DNA from: Candidatus Frackibacter sp. WG13
GTDB taxonomy: Bacteria > Bacillota > Halanaerobiia > Halobacteroidales > Acetohalobiaceae
DNA length: 64,000 nt
Assembly: GCF_900114655.1 (NCBI RefSeq)
Contig: NZ_FOTT01000001.1
Span: 192,973 to 256,972 of the forward strand
Direction of reading: 5' to 3'
The notes below the pieces were generated by a model, which did no database searches, was not told the DNA's origin, and worked only from the letters and a program-made list of their open reading frames with translations. Below are positions 32,434-41,432 of this stretch, piece after piece. Numbering within the stretch: position 1 is the stretch's first letter; each line of letters begins with the position of its first letter. The position numbers and the translations under genes are program-made.

Positions 32434-34587
32434 TTAAATAGAATTAATTGTTACTGTTGTTTCATTTAAATATGAAACTCCACTGATCGGGTCAAGCTTA
32501 AGATTATCAACCAAACGATTAATATTTGCCCCTTGACCTTTAGCTACTCTTAAATTTTCGGAAGTATGACCAAATCCATGAGAAGCTTGTACCACTCCTG
32601 GTCTAATTTCACTAGTTACTTTGGCAGTTAAAGTTACTCTATCAATTTCGGAGCTAACTACTACCTCTTCTCCATCTCGAATTTCTCGTTCTTTTGCATC
32701 TTCTGGATTAATCAACAAAAAGTTCTTGCCTTCTCGATTCATCAAAGTTGGTAAGTTTTGAGTAGTACTATGCGTATGACATCGTAATTTACCGGTAGTA
32801 ATTAACTTCAGCTTATCATTATCAGTTTGCAATTCATAAACAGGAGCTTGATTACCACCGACCTGTAAAAATTCTTTAACTAAATCAGATTCCATATCTT
32901 CATCTAAAGTAAAATTAAACTTACCATTCAAAAGCCGCCCATAACGATAATATTTAGGTTCATCATAGTTATTAGCTAACCAAATCCCTTTTCTTTTAAG
33001 TTCTTCTAGTTGAACTCTACTACCATCGATTTGTTCTATATCTAGCCTCATCTTTAAATAAGATTCTATATCATCTTCATCAAAATTTTGGAACGAATCA
33101 TATCCTAATAATTTGCCTAACTTAACAAAAGTCCAGTATCCTGACTTGGCATTATATTGTGGTTCAACAACCTTTTGATACATAGTTAAAAGTGCTCCAT
33201 TAGAGTATTGTTTAACCACTTCGCGTCTTTCTAAATAAGTAGTATCCGGTAAAATAATACTTCCAACTGGAAATGCTTCTAGAGTATCAGTCTGATAAAT
33301 ATCATAACCTACCGCAAAATCTAAATGGCTTAGAGCCTTTCTCCATCTTTCACTATTAGCATCAGCTAATATCGGGTTAGTAAAGTAAATAAAAGCTCCT
33401 TTTATTCCCTGCCCATTATATAAAGAAGTAATCTTTTCTTCTAATAACGGCCCTGTAGGAACATGACCAGGGTTTAAAATAGCCTCAGGAATCAAACCTC
33501 TACAACCATAACTGGCCGTTAAATTGCTAAAACCTACTTCTTCATGTAATGGTTTAGCTTTAATATTATTTGTGAATTTAGGAGATTTTAATCTACCTTC
33601 TTCTCTAAAAACCATCCCCCCTGGTGCATCTACACTACCTACTAAAGCATTCAAGCAAGCAACTGCTCGGTGAGCATCTATTCCTTGTCTTTGATTATCT
33701 AATCCAGTCCATGAATCAGCCAATTGCCGCTTGCTTTTAGCAAATCGACGCGCAATAGTATAGATCGTCTCTGTGTTAACACCAGTAATTTGTGACACAT
33801 TTTCCGGATTATATTTCTTCTGCATTACTTCAGCTTTAAAACTAGTAAAGCCTCTACTATACTTATCAATAAACTCCTGATTATATAACTTTTCTTCAAT
33901 GATTACTTGAGCTAAGCTTAACGCTAATGCTCCATCAGTTCCCGGCTTGACTGACACCCATAAATCAGCATTTTTAGCGCTCTTAGTCTGTCGCGGATCA
34001 ATTACTACTAGCTTAGCACCTCTTTTTACAGCATTTTTAACATCTTTAAAGAAATAAAACCATTTATGAGCCTCCAAAGGATTAGCTCCAAATAGAAGAA
34101 TATAATCTGAATTTTTAAAATCGGGTAAAGGACGGTAATCATTATAAGTTAATTTTTTAGCTAAACGTCGATTAGCATCACAAATACTAGTATGAGCAAA
34201 TTGATTAGGAGTTCCATAAGATTTAGCTAAACCTTGGAATAACTCTTTATAAGGTGGCGTCGGTCCCCACATAAAAAGGAAAGACTCTGGACCATATTTA
34301 TCTTTAATATGATTCATTCTCTCTACTATTATTTGCAAAGCTTCATCCCATTCTATTGCTTCCCAGTTATTTTTATCAATCTTCTTTTTAGGTTTTAAAA
34401 GACGATCAGAATCATAGAGTTGTTCTAAACCCGCTAACCCTTTTGGACATAGTTGGCCTTCATTAAAAGGGTGTGATTTATTACCAGTAATTTTGATTAC
34501 TTTATTGTCTTCTATAGTAACCTCTATACCACATTTTCCTCCTTGACACATTACACAGGATGAAAAAACTTTATTTTTTTCTCTCAT
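32434..34587 (-). CDS. orphan cytoplasmic molybdopterin oxidoreductase (PsrA/PhsA-like)
   Basis: 717 aa. Bis-MGD enzyme of the DMSO-reductase family. Fe-S motif CVMCQGGKC..CPKG (Cys11, 14, 19, 47), with an unusual x4 spacing. Probable molybdenum ligand Cys136 in FAHTSICDANRRL. ILPDTTYLERR, ALVGSVDAPGG and HTHSTTQNLPTL are typical of the polysulfide/thiosulfate-reductase clade. There is no Tat or Sec signal, and no Fe-S or membrane subunit gene follows. The start ATG has AGGAGAT. It has its own promoter and an operator shared with arsR1, and the operon next to it handles arsenite. Whether it reduces arsenate, oxidises arsenite or acts on a sulfur-arsenic compound cannot be told. Confidence 0.85.
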   Translation of the reverse strand: MREKNKVFSSCVMCQGGKCGIEVTIEDNKVIKITGNKSHPFNEGQLCPKGLAGLEQLYDSDRLLKPKKKIDKNNWEAIEWDEALQIIVERMNHIKDKYGPESFLFMWGPTPPYKELFQGLAKSYGTPNQFAHTSICDANRRLAKKLTYNDYRPLPDFKNSDYILLFGANPLEAHKWFYFFKDVKNAVKRGAKLVVIDPRQTKSAKNADLWVSVKPGTDGALALSLAQVIIEEKLYNQEFIDKYSRGFTSFKAEVMQKKYNPENVSQITGVNTETIYTIARRFAKSKRQLADSWTGLDNQRQGIDAHRAVACLNALVGSVDAPGGMVFREEGRLKSPKFTNNIKAKPLHEEVGFSNLTASYGCRGLIPEAILNPGHVPTGPLLEEKITSLYNGQGIKGAFIYFTNPILADANSERWRKALSHLDFAVGYDIYQTDTLEAFPVGSIILPDTTYLERREVVKQYSNGALLTMYQKVVEPQYNAKSGYWTFVKLGKLLGYDSFQNFDEDDIESYLKMRLDIEQIDGSRVQLEELKRKGIWLANNYDEPKYYRYGRLLNGKFNFTLDEDMESDLVKEFLQVGGNQAPVYELQTDNDKLKLITTGKLRCHTHSTTQNLPTLMNREGKNFLLINPEDAKEREIRDGEEVVVSSEIDRVTLTAKVTSEIRPGVVQASHGFGHTSENLRVAKGQGANINRLVDNLKLDPISGVSYLNETTVTINSI

Positions 34588-34638
34588 ATCTTTTTATCTC
34601 CTTCTATCATTTAAAGTTTATTTCTTTCTTATCCTTTT

Positions 34639-34700
34639 AACATATAAATGAATTTTTATATGTTATTTAAAATTATAACAGACTAAATTTACTGCGTCAA
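34639..34700 (-). promoter_or_regulatory. molybdoenzyme promoter with ArsR1-type operator
   Basis: Minus strand: -35 TTGACG (34700-34695), 17-bp spacer, -10 TATAAT (34677-34672). The perfect inverted repeat AACATATAAA-N6-TTTATATGTT (34639-34664) lies seven bases past the -10, over the expected start point. Core CATATAAA-N6-TTTATAT is identical to the arsR1 site. It is the strongest regulatory match in the island. Confidence 0.88.
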
Positions 34701-34798
34701 TAATTTTTAAATCTAATAAATTTAATCGACTCTTATGTCTTAACAAAATAATATTATACTTTTTAGTATTCAGCTAAAAATTCCTTCCCTTAAAGATA

Positions 34799-36328
34799 TT
34801 AACTAACAAATAATTTCCTATCTAAATCACGATACTGAATCGCTTCTGCTATATGGTCAACCTCAATCATACTCTCGTTATCTAAATCTGCTATCGTTCT
34901 TCCTAATTTTAGAATGCGATCATAAGCCCTAGCACTTAAATTTAATCGCTCAATAGCAGATCTTAATAATTTTTGACCTTCTTTAGTCAAGTTACAATGT
35001 TCTTCTAATAATTTCCCACTCATTTCAGCATTACAATTAATCTCTTCACCTTCAAATCGCTGCTGCTGAATTTGTCGCACCTGATTAACCCGTGATCTAA
35101 TCTCAGCTGAACTCTCTCCAGTTGGTGAACTAGCAAGTACATCGGGGTCTAAACGCGGTACTTCTATATGAATATCTATCCTGTCTAATAAAGGCCCAGA
35201 AACTTTATTTAAGTACCTTTCAACTTGATAATGACTACAACTACACTTCTGACTTGCATCGCCAAAAAAACCACAAGGACACGGATTCATAGCAGCTACT
35301 AGCATTATATTGGCCGGGTAGGTTAAAGTTGTTAATGAACGTGAAATCGTAACTTCGTTTGCTTCTAAAGGCTGTCTTAAGACTTCTAATACATTACGAT
35401 TAAACTCTGGCAACTCATCTAAGAATAAGACTCCATGGTGAGATAGACTAACCTCTCCTGGCTGTGGGATCCTACCTCCTCCAATCATACCAGCATTAGA
35501 GGTAGTATGATGAGGACTTCTAAAAGGACGGCGACTAATTAAAGCTTCATCTGTAGATAATAACCCTAATATACTATGGATCTTAGTTAATTCTATAGCT
35601 TCATCTAACGATAAGTTAGGTAAGATTGTTGGAATCCGTCTTGCTAACATCGTCTTTCCTGATCCAGGAGGCCCAATCATGATTACGTTATGTCCTCCAG
35701 CGGCAGCTATTTCTAAAGCTCGTTTGGCTGCTGCTTGTCCTTTTACTTCGGCAAAATCGACTTTATAATCCGGTTCTAAATCCAGTCTATAATTAACATC
35801 TATTCTATTCTTAATCTCATTATTATTTAAAAAATCAATCGTTTCCAATAAAGAATTGACTGGAATAACTTCAATCCCTTCTACCACTGCTGCCTCTTTA
35901 GCATTAGAAGGTGGTAATATAATACCTACCTTTCCTTCTTCCTTAGCTTGAATAGCCATCGGTAAAGCTCCTTTAATGCTTCGCAATTCTCCTGTTAAAG
36001 ATAACTCGCCGACTACTACATAATCTTTTAATGATTCTTCTTCCACTATACCTTGAGCTGCTAAAATACCAATAGCAATTGGTAAGTCATATGCAGCTCC
36101 TTCCTTTTTAATATCTGCTGGTGCCAAATTTGCTGTGATTCGTTTAACCGGAAATTGAAATGCTGAATTCTTAATTGCTGCCCTTACTCTTTCTCGTGCT
36201 TCTTTGACTGCTGCATCGGGTAATCCTACTAAATTAAAAGCAGGTAATCCTTTAGCTAAATCTATTTCTACATCAACTAAATATGCTTCTATACCTAATA
36301 CTGCGCTACTTACCACTTTTGCAATCAT
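34799..36328 (-). CDS. YifB/ComM-family Mg-chelatase-like AAA ATPase
   Basis: 509 aa. N-terminal Lon-like domain (LPAFNLVGLPDAAVKEARERVR), then an AAA+ core with Walker A GPPGSGKTMLARR and Walker B LFLDELPEF. The family's C-terminal domain (LNLSARAYDRILKLGRTIADL) follows, and a CPCG-x-Cys region is also seen. ComM helps branch migration during transformation, so its normal neighbour is DprA. Here it is separated from dprA by 27 kb of arsenic genes. Confidence 0.94.
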   Translation of the reverse strand: MIAKVVSSAVLGIEAYLVDVEIDLAKGLPAFNLVGLPDAAVKEARERVRAAIKNSAFQFPVKRITANLAPADIKKEGAAYDLPIAIGILAAQGIVEEESLKDYVVVGELSLTGELRSIKGALPMAIQAKEEGKVGIILPPSNAKEAAVVEGIEVIPVNSLLETIDFLNNNEIKNRIDVNYRLDLEPDYKVDFAEVKGQAAAKRALEIAAAGGHNVIMIGPPGSGKTMLARRIPTILPNLSLDEAIELTKIHSILGLLSTDEALISRRPFRSPHHTTSNAGMIGGGRIPQPGEVSLSHHGVLFLDELPEFNRNVLEVLRQPLEANEVTISRSLTTLTYPANIMLVAAMNPCPCGFFGDASQKCSCSHYQVERYLNKVSGPLLDRIDIHIEVPRLDPDVLASSPTGESSAEIRSRVNQVRQIQQQRFEGEEINCNAEMSGKLLEEHCNLTKEGQKLLRSAIERLNLSARAYDRILKLGRTIADLDNESMIEVDHIAEAIQYRDLDRKLFVS

Positions 36329-36346
36329 TTTTTCACTCCTTTTTTA

Positions 36347-36709
36347 TTATACTAAAAATGCATTCTCCAAATGAGACAACTTATAATCTTCTACTCCTCG
36401 ATACATAATCCCAATTACATCAAATCTGAAGTCAATATTTTGGTCTTGGTTTTGACTAATATAGTAACGGGCTAACTGCTGTAGTTTCTTTTGTTTTCGA
36501 AGATTAACTTCCGCTTGGGGAGAACCGAATTTATCATTTTGCTTAGTCTTTACTTCAACAAAAATAAGATAATTATCTTTATAAGCAATAATATCGATCT
36601 CTCCAAATCGACAACGATAATTTCTTTGCACAATTTGATAGCTATTTTCTTTTAAGTATTTAGTTGCTATTTCTTCACCGTATTTACCTAATTCTTGCTT
36701 ATTGAGCAT
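36347..36709 (-). CDS. YraN family endonuclease-like protein
   Basis: 120 aa. GKYGEEIATKYLKENSYQIV and the PD-(D/E)XK-like core FGEIDIIAYKDNYLIFVEVKTK match UPF0102/YraN, a small endonuclease-fold protein of unclear role. Directly before yifB, 18 bases apart, as in many genomes. The catalytic Asp and Glu-x-Lys are present. Confidence 0.93.
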   Translation of the reverse strand: MLNKQELGKYGEEIATKYLKENSYQIVQRNYRCRFGEIDIIAYKDNYLIFVEVKTKQNDKFGSPQAEVNLRKQKKLQQLARYYISQNQDQNIDFRFDVIGIMYRGVEDYKLSHLENAFLV

Positions 36710-36780
36710 TCTTTTTTCACCTCTATATGTAATTTTATTCTAGTTTAATAATTATTTTCCTCTTATTAATTTAAAAAATA

Positions 36781-36804
36781 CTCAACTATTGTGCAATAGT
36801 TGAG
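36781..36804 (-). terminator. terminator after the Lpt permease gene
   Basis: Perfect 11-bp stem CTCAACTATTG/CAATAGTTGAG with a two-base centre (36781-36791 with 36794-36804), followed on the minus strand by TATTTTTT. It lies before yraN and ends the upstream transcript. Confidence 0.85.
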
Positions 36805-36861
36805 CATTTAATACTTCATTCTAATCTATTATCTCCAATCCATTAGACTCACTCGAATCAC

Positions 36862-38049
36862 TTACATAATACATATCAAAGTTAAAATAACTAAAAAACT
36901 AGATAATACTCTACTAGTTAAGCCATTAAAGAAAGATTTGCAGGCATCCCTCCAAACAAGTAATATTACACCTAGTAAACCAAAAATTATATTAGGTAAC
37001 CACGCTGCCAATAATGGTGGTAAGAATCCGTTACGCCCAAATGAACGAGCTAACGATAGAATTAGATAATATAAAAAGACAATCGCAATCGTTAAGACTA
37101 TATTAATTGCGCGACTGTCCTTAGTACTAAGGCTTAACGGTGTTCCCAATAAAATAAAAAGAAAAACAATTAACGGCTTAGCTAGCTTCAAATGATAATC
37201 TACCAGTAAGGAATCTACTTGTAATCCACTATTTTTAAATAAATCAATTTCTTTCTTTAGTTCTGCTCTACTCATTTCCGAGGGAGTCTTCTGTTCTCCA
37301 AAAAAGTTTTCTACACCTTTAGTTATCTCTATATCCATAACCTTAAACTGTGTCTCTAAGGTTAGATGTCCTTTTTCATCATATTTATGGATAATACCAT
37401 TCTTTAATTGCCAACTATTATTATTAATAATTCCAGTCTCAGCGGTAATTACTTTAGGATAATTCTCTGTCTTTCCATAATCAAAGATAACTATCTTCTT
37501 TAGAGTAGCTTCTTTTTCAAGATATTCTTTCACATAAAAGAGTCTATTATTAGGCCCTTTAAAGAAGACATCATCTTCAATACCAGGCATACTCTCTTTT
37601 AAAATCGATCTACGAATGATATTTTGTGCTTTATGATTTGACCAAGGTACTACTCTTTCATTTAAAAAATACGTCATTCCACTTATTAAGATGCCTAAAA
37701 TAAGTAATGGTATAATAAAACGATAAATACTAATACCACCCATTCGCAATGCTGTAAATTCGTTATCACTACTCAATCTCCCTAGCCCTACCATAGTTGC
37801 AAGTAGAATAGCAATGGGAAAAGTTTGTACTATAATTTCTGGCAACTGATAACTTAATAGCTTCAATACAACCACCCAAGAAACATTCTTAATTATAATT
37901 AAATCGGTCATTTGAAATAAAAAACTACTTAGCATAATAACTCCAATAATAGCTACGCCAGCTAGAAATGGTAATAAGATCTCTTTAATTATGTATCGGT
38001 CAACTATTTTAACTGGTAAATTATTAATCATATAATTTCTAACTGACAC
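36862..38049 (-). CDS. LptF/LptG-family lipopolysaccharide-type permease (YjgP/YjgQ)
   Basis: 395 aa with the usual six membrane helices, three at each end, around a periplasmic jellyroll domain. IVDRYIIKEILLPFLAGVAIIG at the N-terminus and RSFGRNGFLPPLLAAWLPNIIFG at the C-terminus are family signatures. It moves lipid across the cell envelope of diderms, so an outer membrane is implied. The start is uncertain: the GTG at 38049 overlaps the AGAGGTG site and the ATG at 38031 lies 15 bases past it. Confidence 0.9.
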   Translation of the reverse strand: MSVRNYMINNLPVKIVDRYIIKEILLPFLAGVAIIGVIMLSSFLFQMTDLIIIKNVSWVVVLKLLSYQLPEIIVQTFPIAILLATMVGLGRLSSDNEFTALRMGGISIYRFIIPLLILGILISGMTYFLNERVVPWSNHKAQNIIRRSILKESMPGIEDDVFFKGPNNRLFYVKEYLEKEATLKKIVIFDYGKTENYPKVITAETGIINNNSWQLKNGIIHKYDEKGHLTLETQFKVMDIEITKGVENFFGEQKTPSEMSRAELKKEIDLFKNSGLQVDSLLVDYHLKLAKPLIVFLFILLGTPLSLSTKDSRAINIVLTIAIVFLYYLILSLARSFGRNGFLPPLLAAWLPNIIFGLLGVILLVWRDACKSFFNGLTSRVLSSFLVILTLICIM

Positions 38050-38177
38050 CTCTTTTCACGATTAAAATTACATTTTAATTATGTTAACGACTACATTAAA
38101 ACTTCAACAAATCAACCTCTCTTCCTTCTTATTCTTGGAATTTAATTGTAAGATTAAACTGTTTACCTCTAACAAAA

Positions 38178-38210
38178 AAGCTATACCTGCTTTATAAGCA
38201 AATATAGCTT
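38178..38210 (-). terminator. terminator after the YlqG-like gene
   Basis: Stem AAGCTATA/TATAGCTT (38178-38185 with 38203-38210) with inner GCTTATAAAGC, followed on the minus strand by TTTTTTGTT. It starts at the stop codon of the gene at 38210. Confidence 0.82.
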
Positions 38211-38446
38211 CAAACACGAACATCTATTGAATTTTTACCTATTTCTCCATCATAATTTCTCTTTAATACTTTCAATATCACAGTATTCTTATACTTCCCT
38301 TTAACCTGTACTTTGACCCGTTCTTCCACTTTTAAATCAGTTAAGACTCTTGCTTCCAAAGCATAATTCCCAAAATTAATTACCGCCGTCTTCTCCTTAA
38401 CCTCTAATACTGTACCAGTCAAGATATCTCCAGCTTTTAACTGCAT
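38210..38446 (-). CDS. short YlqG/FliK-like protein
   Basis: 78 aa. MQLKAGDILTGTVLEVKEKTA resembles the N-terminal beta-barrel module of the B. subtilis YlqG type (FliK-like). Here only that module is present, whereas the B. subtilis protein is several hundred residues. It lies 5 bases after rnhB, the same neighbour as in Bacillus (rnhB-ylqG). It may bind a polymer or be a leftover. Function unknown. Confidence 0.55.
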   Translation of the reverse strand: MQLKAGDILTGTVLEVKEKTAVINFGNYALEARVLTDLKVEERVKVQVKGKYKNTVILKVLKRNYDGEIGKNSIDVRV

Positions 38447-38451
38447 TTAAA

Positions 38452-39399
38452 TCACCTTAACTCTTTCTTCTGTCTTAAAAAGATATTGCGCAATTCTTCT
38501 AATTCTACATCTATTAATAATTCTTCACAGTCTTTAATTGTACTAGCAACCACTTCTAATTCAACTATTGAATTGGCTTCTTCTAAACCTTCCTTGAATA
38601 GATAAAAATCTTCTCCCAAAGCTGATTCTTTAACTTTGCTAAAAGAATACCTATGTACCTCACAAGGACCATGCTCATTTAAAGCAGCAATATGTTCCAC
38701 AGTACCATAACCTTTATGTTGAGTAAAACCATACTCTGGATATTCTTTATCGTACTCTACTAGCATACGGTCTCTTGTCACTTTCGCAATAATTGAAGCA
38801 GCAGCTATCGATATGCTTCGAGCATCACCATCGATTAGCTTCCTCTGCTCAGTACTAAGACCTGGAATCTCTTCCCCGTCAACTAATAGATAGTCGACCT
38901 TTGTTTCTAAACTAATAATTGCTTCTTGCATCGCCTGAAATGTAGCATTACGAATATTAATCTCATCTATGCGTGTTGAATCAACGATTCCTACACCTAT
39001 ATCTATCGCTTCATCCTGAATAATATCAAACAACTCTTCTCGTTTTGATTCTGAAAGCTTTTTAGAGTCATCTAACCCCGGAATAAATATATCTTGCGGT
39101 AGAATCACTACTGAAGCAACTACTGGTCCAGCCAGAGGACCTCTACCAGCTTCGTCTACTCCACCGATTAATTCGTATCCTTTTGCAAATAACTTTTTTT
39201 CAAATTTCTGCATCCGTTGAAACTTTTCCTTTTCTTGCTTAGCTCGTAACTTCTTATTTCGATAACGCTTAGATAGAGTCTTAACTCCTTTTCTACCATC
39301 AGCCTCTAACTGTTCAATTAAATCATCAGTAATTCTATTCAACTCTTTCTTTTTTAATTCAGCTTTAATCTCTTTAATTGATAAATCTTCTAAATTCAT
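38452..39399 (-). CDS. rnhB: ribonuclease HII
   Basis: 315 aa, longer than the usual 200-255. Removes ribonucleotides from DNA. Core motifs GGVDEAGRGPLAGPV, LDDSKKLSESKRE and SIAAASIIAKVTRDRM contain the catalytic Asp-Glu and further Asp residues. There is an N-terminal extension of about 75 residues, as in Bacillus RnhB. A further C-terminal acidic helical extension of about 60 residues (EGLEEANSIVELEVV..EELRN) is unusual for the family. Confidence 0.92.
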   Translation of the reverse strand: MNLEDLSIKEIKAELKKKELNRITDDLIEQLEADGRKGVKTLSKRYRNKKLRAKQEKEKFQRMQKFEKKLFAKGYELIGGVDEAGRGPLAGPVVASVVILPQDIFIPGLDDSKKLSESKREELFDIIQDEAIDIGVGIVDSTRIDEINIRNATFQAMQEAIISLETKVDYLLVDGEEIPGLSTEQRKLIDGDARSISIAAASIIAKVTRDRMLVEYDKEYPEYGFTQHKGYGTVEHIAALNEHGPCEVHRYSFSKVKESALGEDFYLFKEGLEEANSIVELEVVASTIKDCEELLIDVELEELRNIFLRQKKELR

Positions 39400-39511
39400 A
39401 TTTAGTCACTCCAAAACTGATTTTCTAACTAGGGCTCTTACATAATTAATTGATACCGCCTGCAAATTTATGCCCGAAATTCAATTATAATACTCGCTTA
39501 ACTGTAGTCTG

Positions 39512-40357
39512 TTATCTATCCTCTGGCAGTTCTAAACTAACTCGACCTAATTCACCTTTTCTAAATTCCTGTAAAATTATATTACCAGTACGTTCACGAT
39601 CAACTTTACCACCAGTCATTAAACAACCACGTTTACGTCCGATATCTTCCATTAATGTTAAGGTATCGTTACTAACATAATCTAAATTAAATCTATCTTC
39701 TAAGGTATCAGGAATCATTACCTTTAAAATTTTTAGTAATTTATACGCAATCGTTTCGGCATCATAAATGTCTTCTTTGATGGCTCCCGTAGCTGCTAAT
39801 TTAAATCCTACTTCTTCATCTTCGAACTTGGGCCATAAGATTCCTGGTGTGTCTAATAATTCAAAACCATCTCTGATCTTCACCCATTGTTGACCACGAG
39901 TCACCCCAGGACGATTTCCAGTTCTAGTGCTGCCTCTTTGACTAAGTTGATTAATCAACTGTGATTTACCAACATTAGGAACACCAACAATCATCATTCT
40001 TATATCACGTTTCTTCCTTCCTTGCTCTACTAGTTTGTCTAACTTTTTAGTCATTAAATTCTGAGCTTGATTAATGATTAAGTTGACTCGTTGCCCGTTA
40101 AGGGAATTAATAGCTATAGTTGGAGCTATTTGACTTAAATGCTTAGTCCATGCTTTAGTAATCTTTCTATCAGCTAAATCCATCTTATTGAGAGCAATAA
40201 TTCGTTTTTTATCTTCTAAAATCTCATCAATATCAGGGTTTCTACTACTCATCGGAATTCTTGCATCTAATAACTCAATTACTACATCGATTAACTTTAA
40301 GCTTTCTTCTAATTTTCTTTTTGCTTTTGCCATATGACCTGGATACCAGTTAATCAT
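39512..40357 (-). CDS. rbgA: ribosome biogenesis GTPase RbgA (YlqF)
   Basis: 281 aa. Circularly permuted GTPase: the G4 motif NKMDL comes first, then G1 GVPNVGKSQLINQL and G3 DTPGILWP. N-terminal INWYPGHMAKAKR and the C-terminal ANTAR-like helical domain are also present. RbgA completes maturation of the 50S subunit. Lies between lepB and rnhB as in Bacillus. Confidence 0.95.
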   Translation of the reverse strand: MINWYPGHMAKAKRKLEESLKLIDVVIELLDARIPMSSRNPDIDEILEDKKRIIALNKMDLADRKITKAWTKHLSQIAPTIAINSLNGQRVNLIINQAQNLMTKKLDKLVEQGRKKRDIRMMIVGVPNVGKSQLINQLSQRGSTRTGNRPGVTRGQQWVKIRDGFELLDTPGILWPKFEDEEVGFKLAATGAIKEDIYDAETIAYKLLKILKVMIPDTLEDRFNLDYVSNDTLTLMEDIGRKRGCLMTGGKVDRERTGNIILQEFRKGELGRVSLELPEDR

Positions 40358-40373
40358 TTTGTCACCTGCTTTC

Positions 40374-40898
40374 TCAATTAATTAAACCGATTCTATTTAG
40401 AGGCCAAAATCTAATCCATGCCTCGCCAACAATATTCTGGCGTGGTACAAATCCCCAGAATCTACTATCCTCACTATTATTACGATTATCCCCAAGTACA
40501 AAATAATTCTTGGGCGGAACCTTCACTTTTTGATAATCGCTATACCCTTGACTTAAAGTATAATCCTCTTTGAGGGGATTACCATTAACATAGACTGTGC
40601 CATCTTCGATTCTTACCCGATCACCAGGTAGACCAATTACTCGCTTTATAAACTTCTTCCGTGGGTCGACCGGATATTTAAAGACAATAATATCTAGGCG
40701 TTCTGGATCTTCAAAGCGGTAAATGAATTTATTAACAAAGAGTCTGTCCCCAGGCTTCAATGTAGGACGCATAGACCCGGAAGGAATATAGAAAGCTTGA
40801 ATAATAAAAGTTATGATTAAGAACGATAATATTATAGCAATAATTATTGCTTCTAAATACTCTTTAAATTCTGCTTTTGACATCTCCATTACCTTCAT
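40374..40898 (-). CDS. lepB: signal peptidase I
   Basis: 174 aa. One N-terminal membrane helix (IIIAIILSFLIITFIIQAFY), then catalytic Ser in IPSGSMRPTLKPGDRL and catalytic Lys in DPRKKFIKRVIGLPGD, followed by GDNRNNSEDSR. Cleaves Sec signal peptides at the outer face. Several in-frame ATGs lie at the start (40898, 40889 and 40883), and AAAGG suits the second best. Confidence 0.95.
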   Translation of the reverse strand: MKVMEMSKAEFKEYLEAIIIAIILSFLIITFIIQAFYIPSGSMRPTLKPGDRLFVNKFIYRFEDPERLDIIVFKYPVDPRKKFIKRVIGLPGDRVRIEDGTVYVNGNPLKEDYTLSQGYSDYQKVKVPPKNYFVLGDNRNNSEDSRFWGFVPRQNIVGEAWIRFWPLNRIGLIN

Positions 40899-40923
40899 CC
40901 TTTCAAAATCTAAAATATATAAA

Positions 40924-40950
40924 AGAGGACAAGCATAACGCCAGTCCTCT
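40924..40950 (-). terminator. terminator after rplS
   Basis: Stem AGAGGAC/GTCCTCT (40924-40930 with 40944-40950), followed by TTTTATAT on the minus strand, 14 bases past the rplS stop. Confidence 0.82.
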
Positions 40951-40963
40951 CCTTTATCTCGCC

Positions 40964-41314
40964 TTAATAATTCTTCTTTTCTCTAACTCTAGCTGCTTTA
41001 CCCCTACGCTCACGAAGATAGAATAACTTAGAACGATTTACATCTCCTCGTTTAACAACTTCTATCTTAGCAATATTTGGAGAATGAAGAGGAAAGATCC
41101 TCTCTACACCGATTCCATGAGAAATTTTTCTGACAGTGAAAGTCTCTCGTACTCCTCCACCTTTTCTCTGAAGAACAATACCTTCAAATACCTGAATTCT
41201 TTCTTTACCACCTTCAACGACCTTAACATCTACCTTAACAGTATCGCCAGCTTTAAATTCAGGAATATCATCTTTCATATTTTCTTCCTCTACAGCTTTG
41301 ATTAAGTCTTGCAT
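40964..41314 (-). CDS. rplS: 50S ribosomal protein L19
   Basis: 116 aa, full length. [55 protein letters not shown] and [18 protein letters not shown] are the family signature. It lies at the interface of the two subunits. Its own promoter and an L19 leader motif are upstream, so it is probably autoregulated. Confidence 0.98.
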   Translation of the reverse strand: MQDLIKAVEEENMKDDIPEFKAGDTVKVDVKVVEGGKERIQVFEGIVLQRKGGGVRETFTVRKISHGIGVERIFPLHSPNIAKIEVVKRGDVNRSKLFYLRERRGKAARVREKKNY

Positions 41315-41328
41315 TATGTTCCCTCCTT

Positions 41329-41378
41329 CCTCTAAGACGTTCGTACCTTACCTAAAAGATAGAGGACCGTCTGTGGTC
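41329..41378 (-). ncRNA. L19 (rplS) autoregulatory leader
   Basis: The 5' UTR of rplS carries the short L19-leader pattern: GACCACAGACGGTCC, then TAGGTAAGGTACGAACGTC and a closing CCTCT/AGAGG stem. This fits the Firmicutes L19 leader family from memory. It spans nearly the whole region between the start point (about 41383) and the ribosome site. Confidence 0.72.
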
Positions 41379-41389
41379 ATACAGCCTAT

Positions 41390-41418
41390 ATTATAACATA
41401 AAAGACTAGTAATCACAA
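41390..41418 (-). promoter_or_regulatory. rplS promoter
   Basis: Minus strand: -35 TTGTGA (41418-41413), 17-bp spacer, -10 TATAAT (41395-41390). It lies after the methyltransferase stop and starts transcription just ahead of the L19 leader. Confidence 0.8.
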
Positions 41419-41432
41419 GTAAAAATTTTAAA

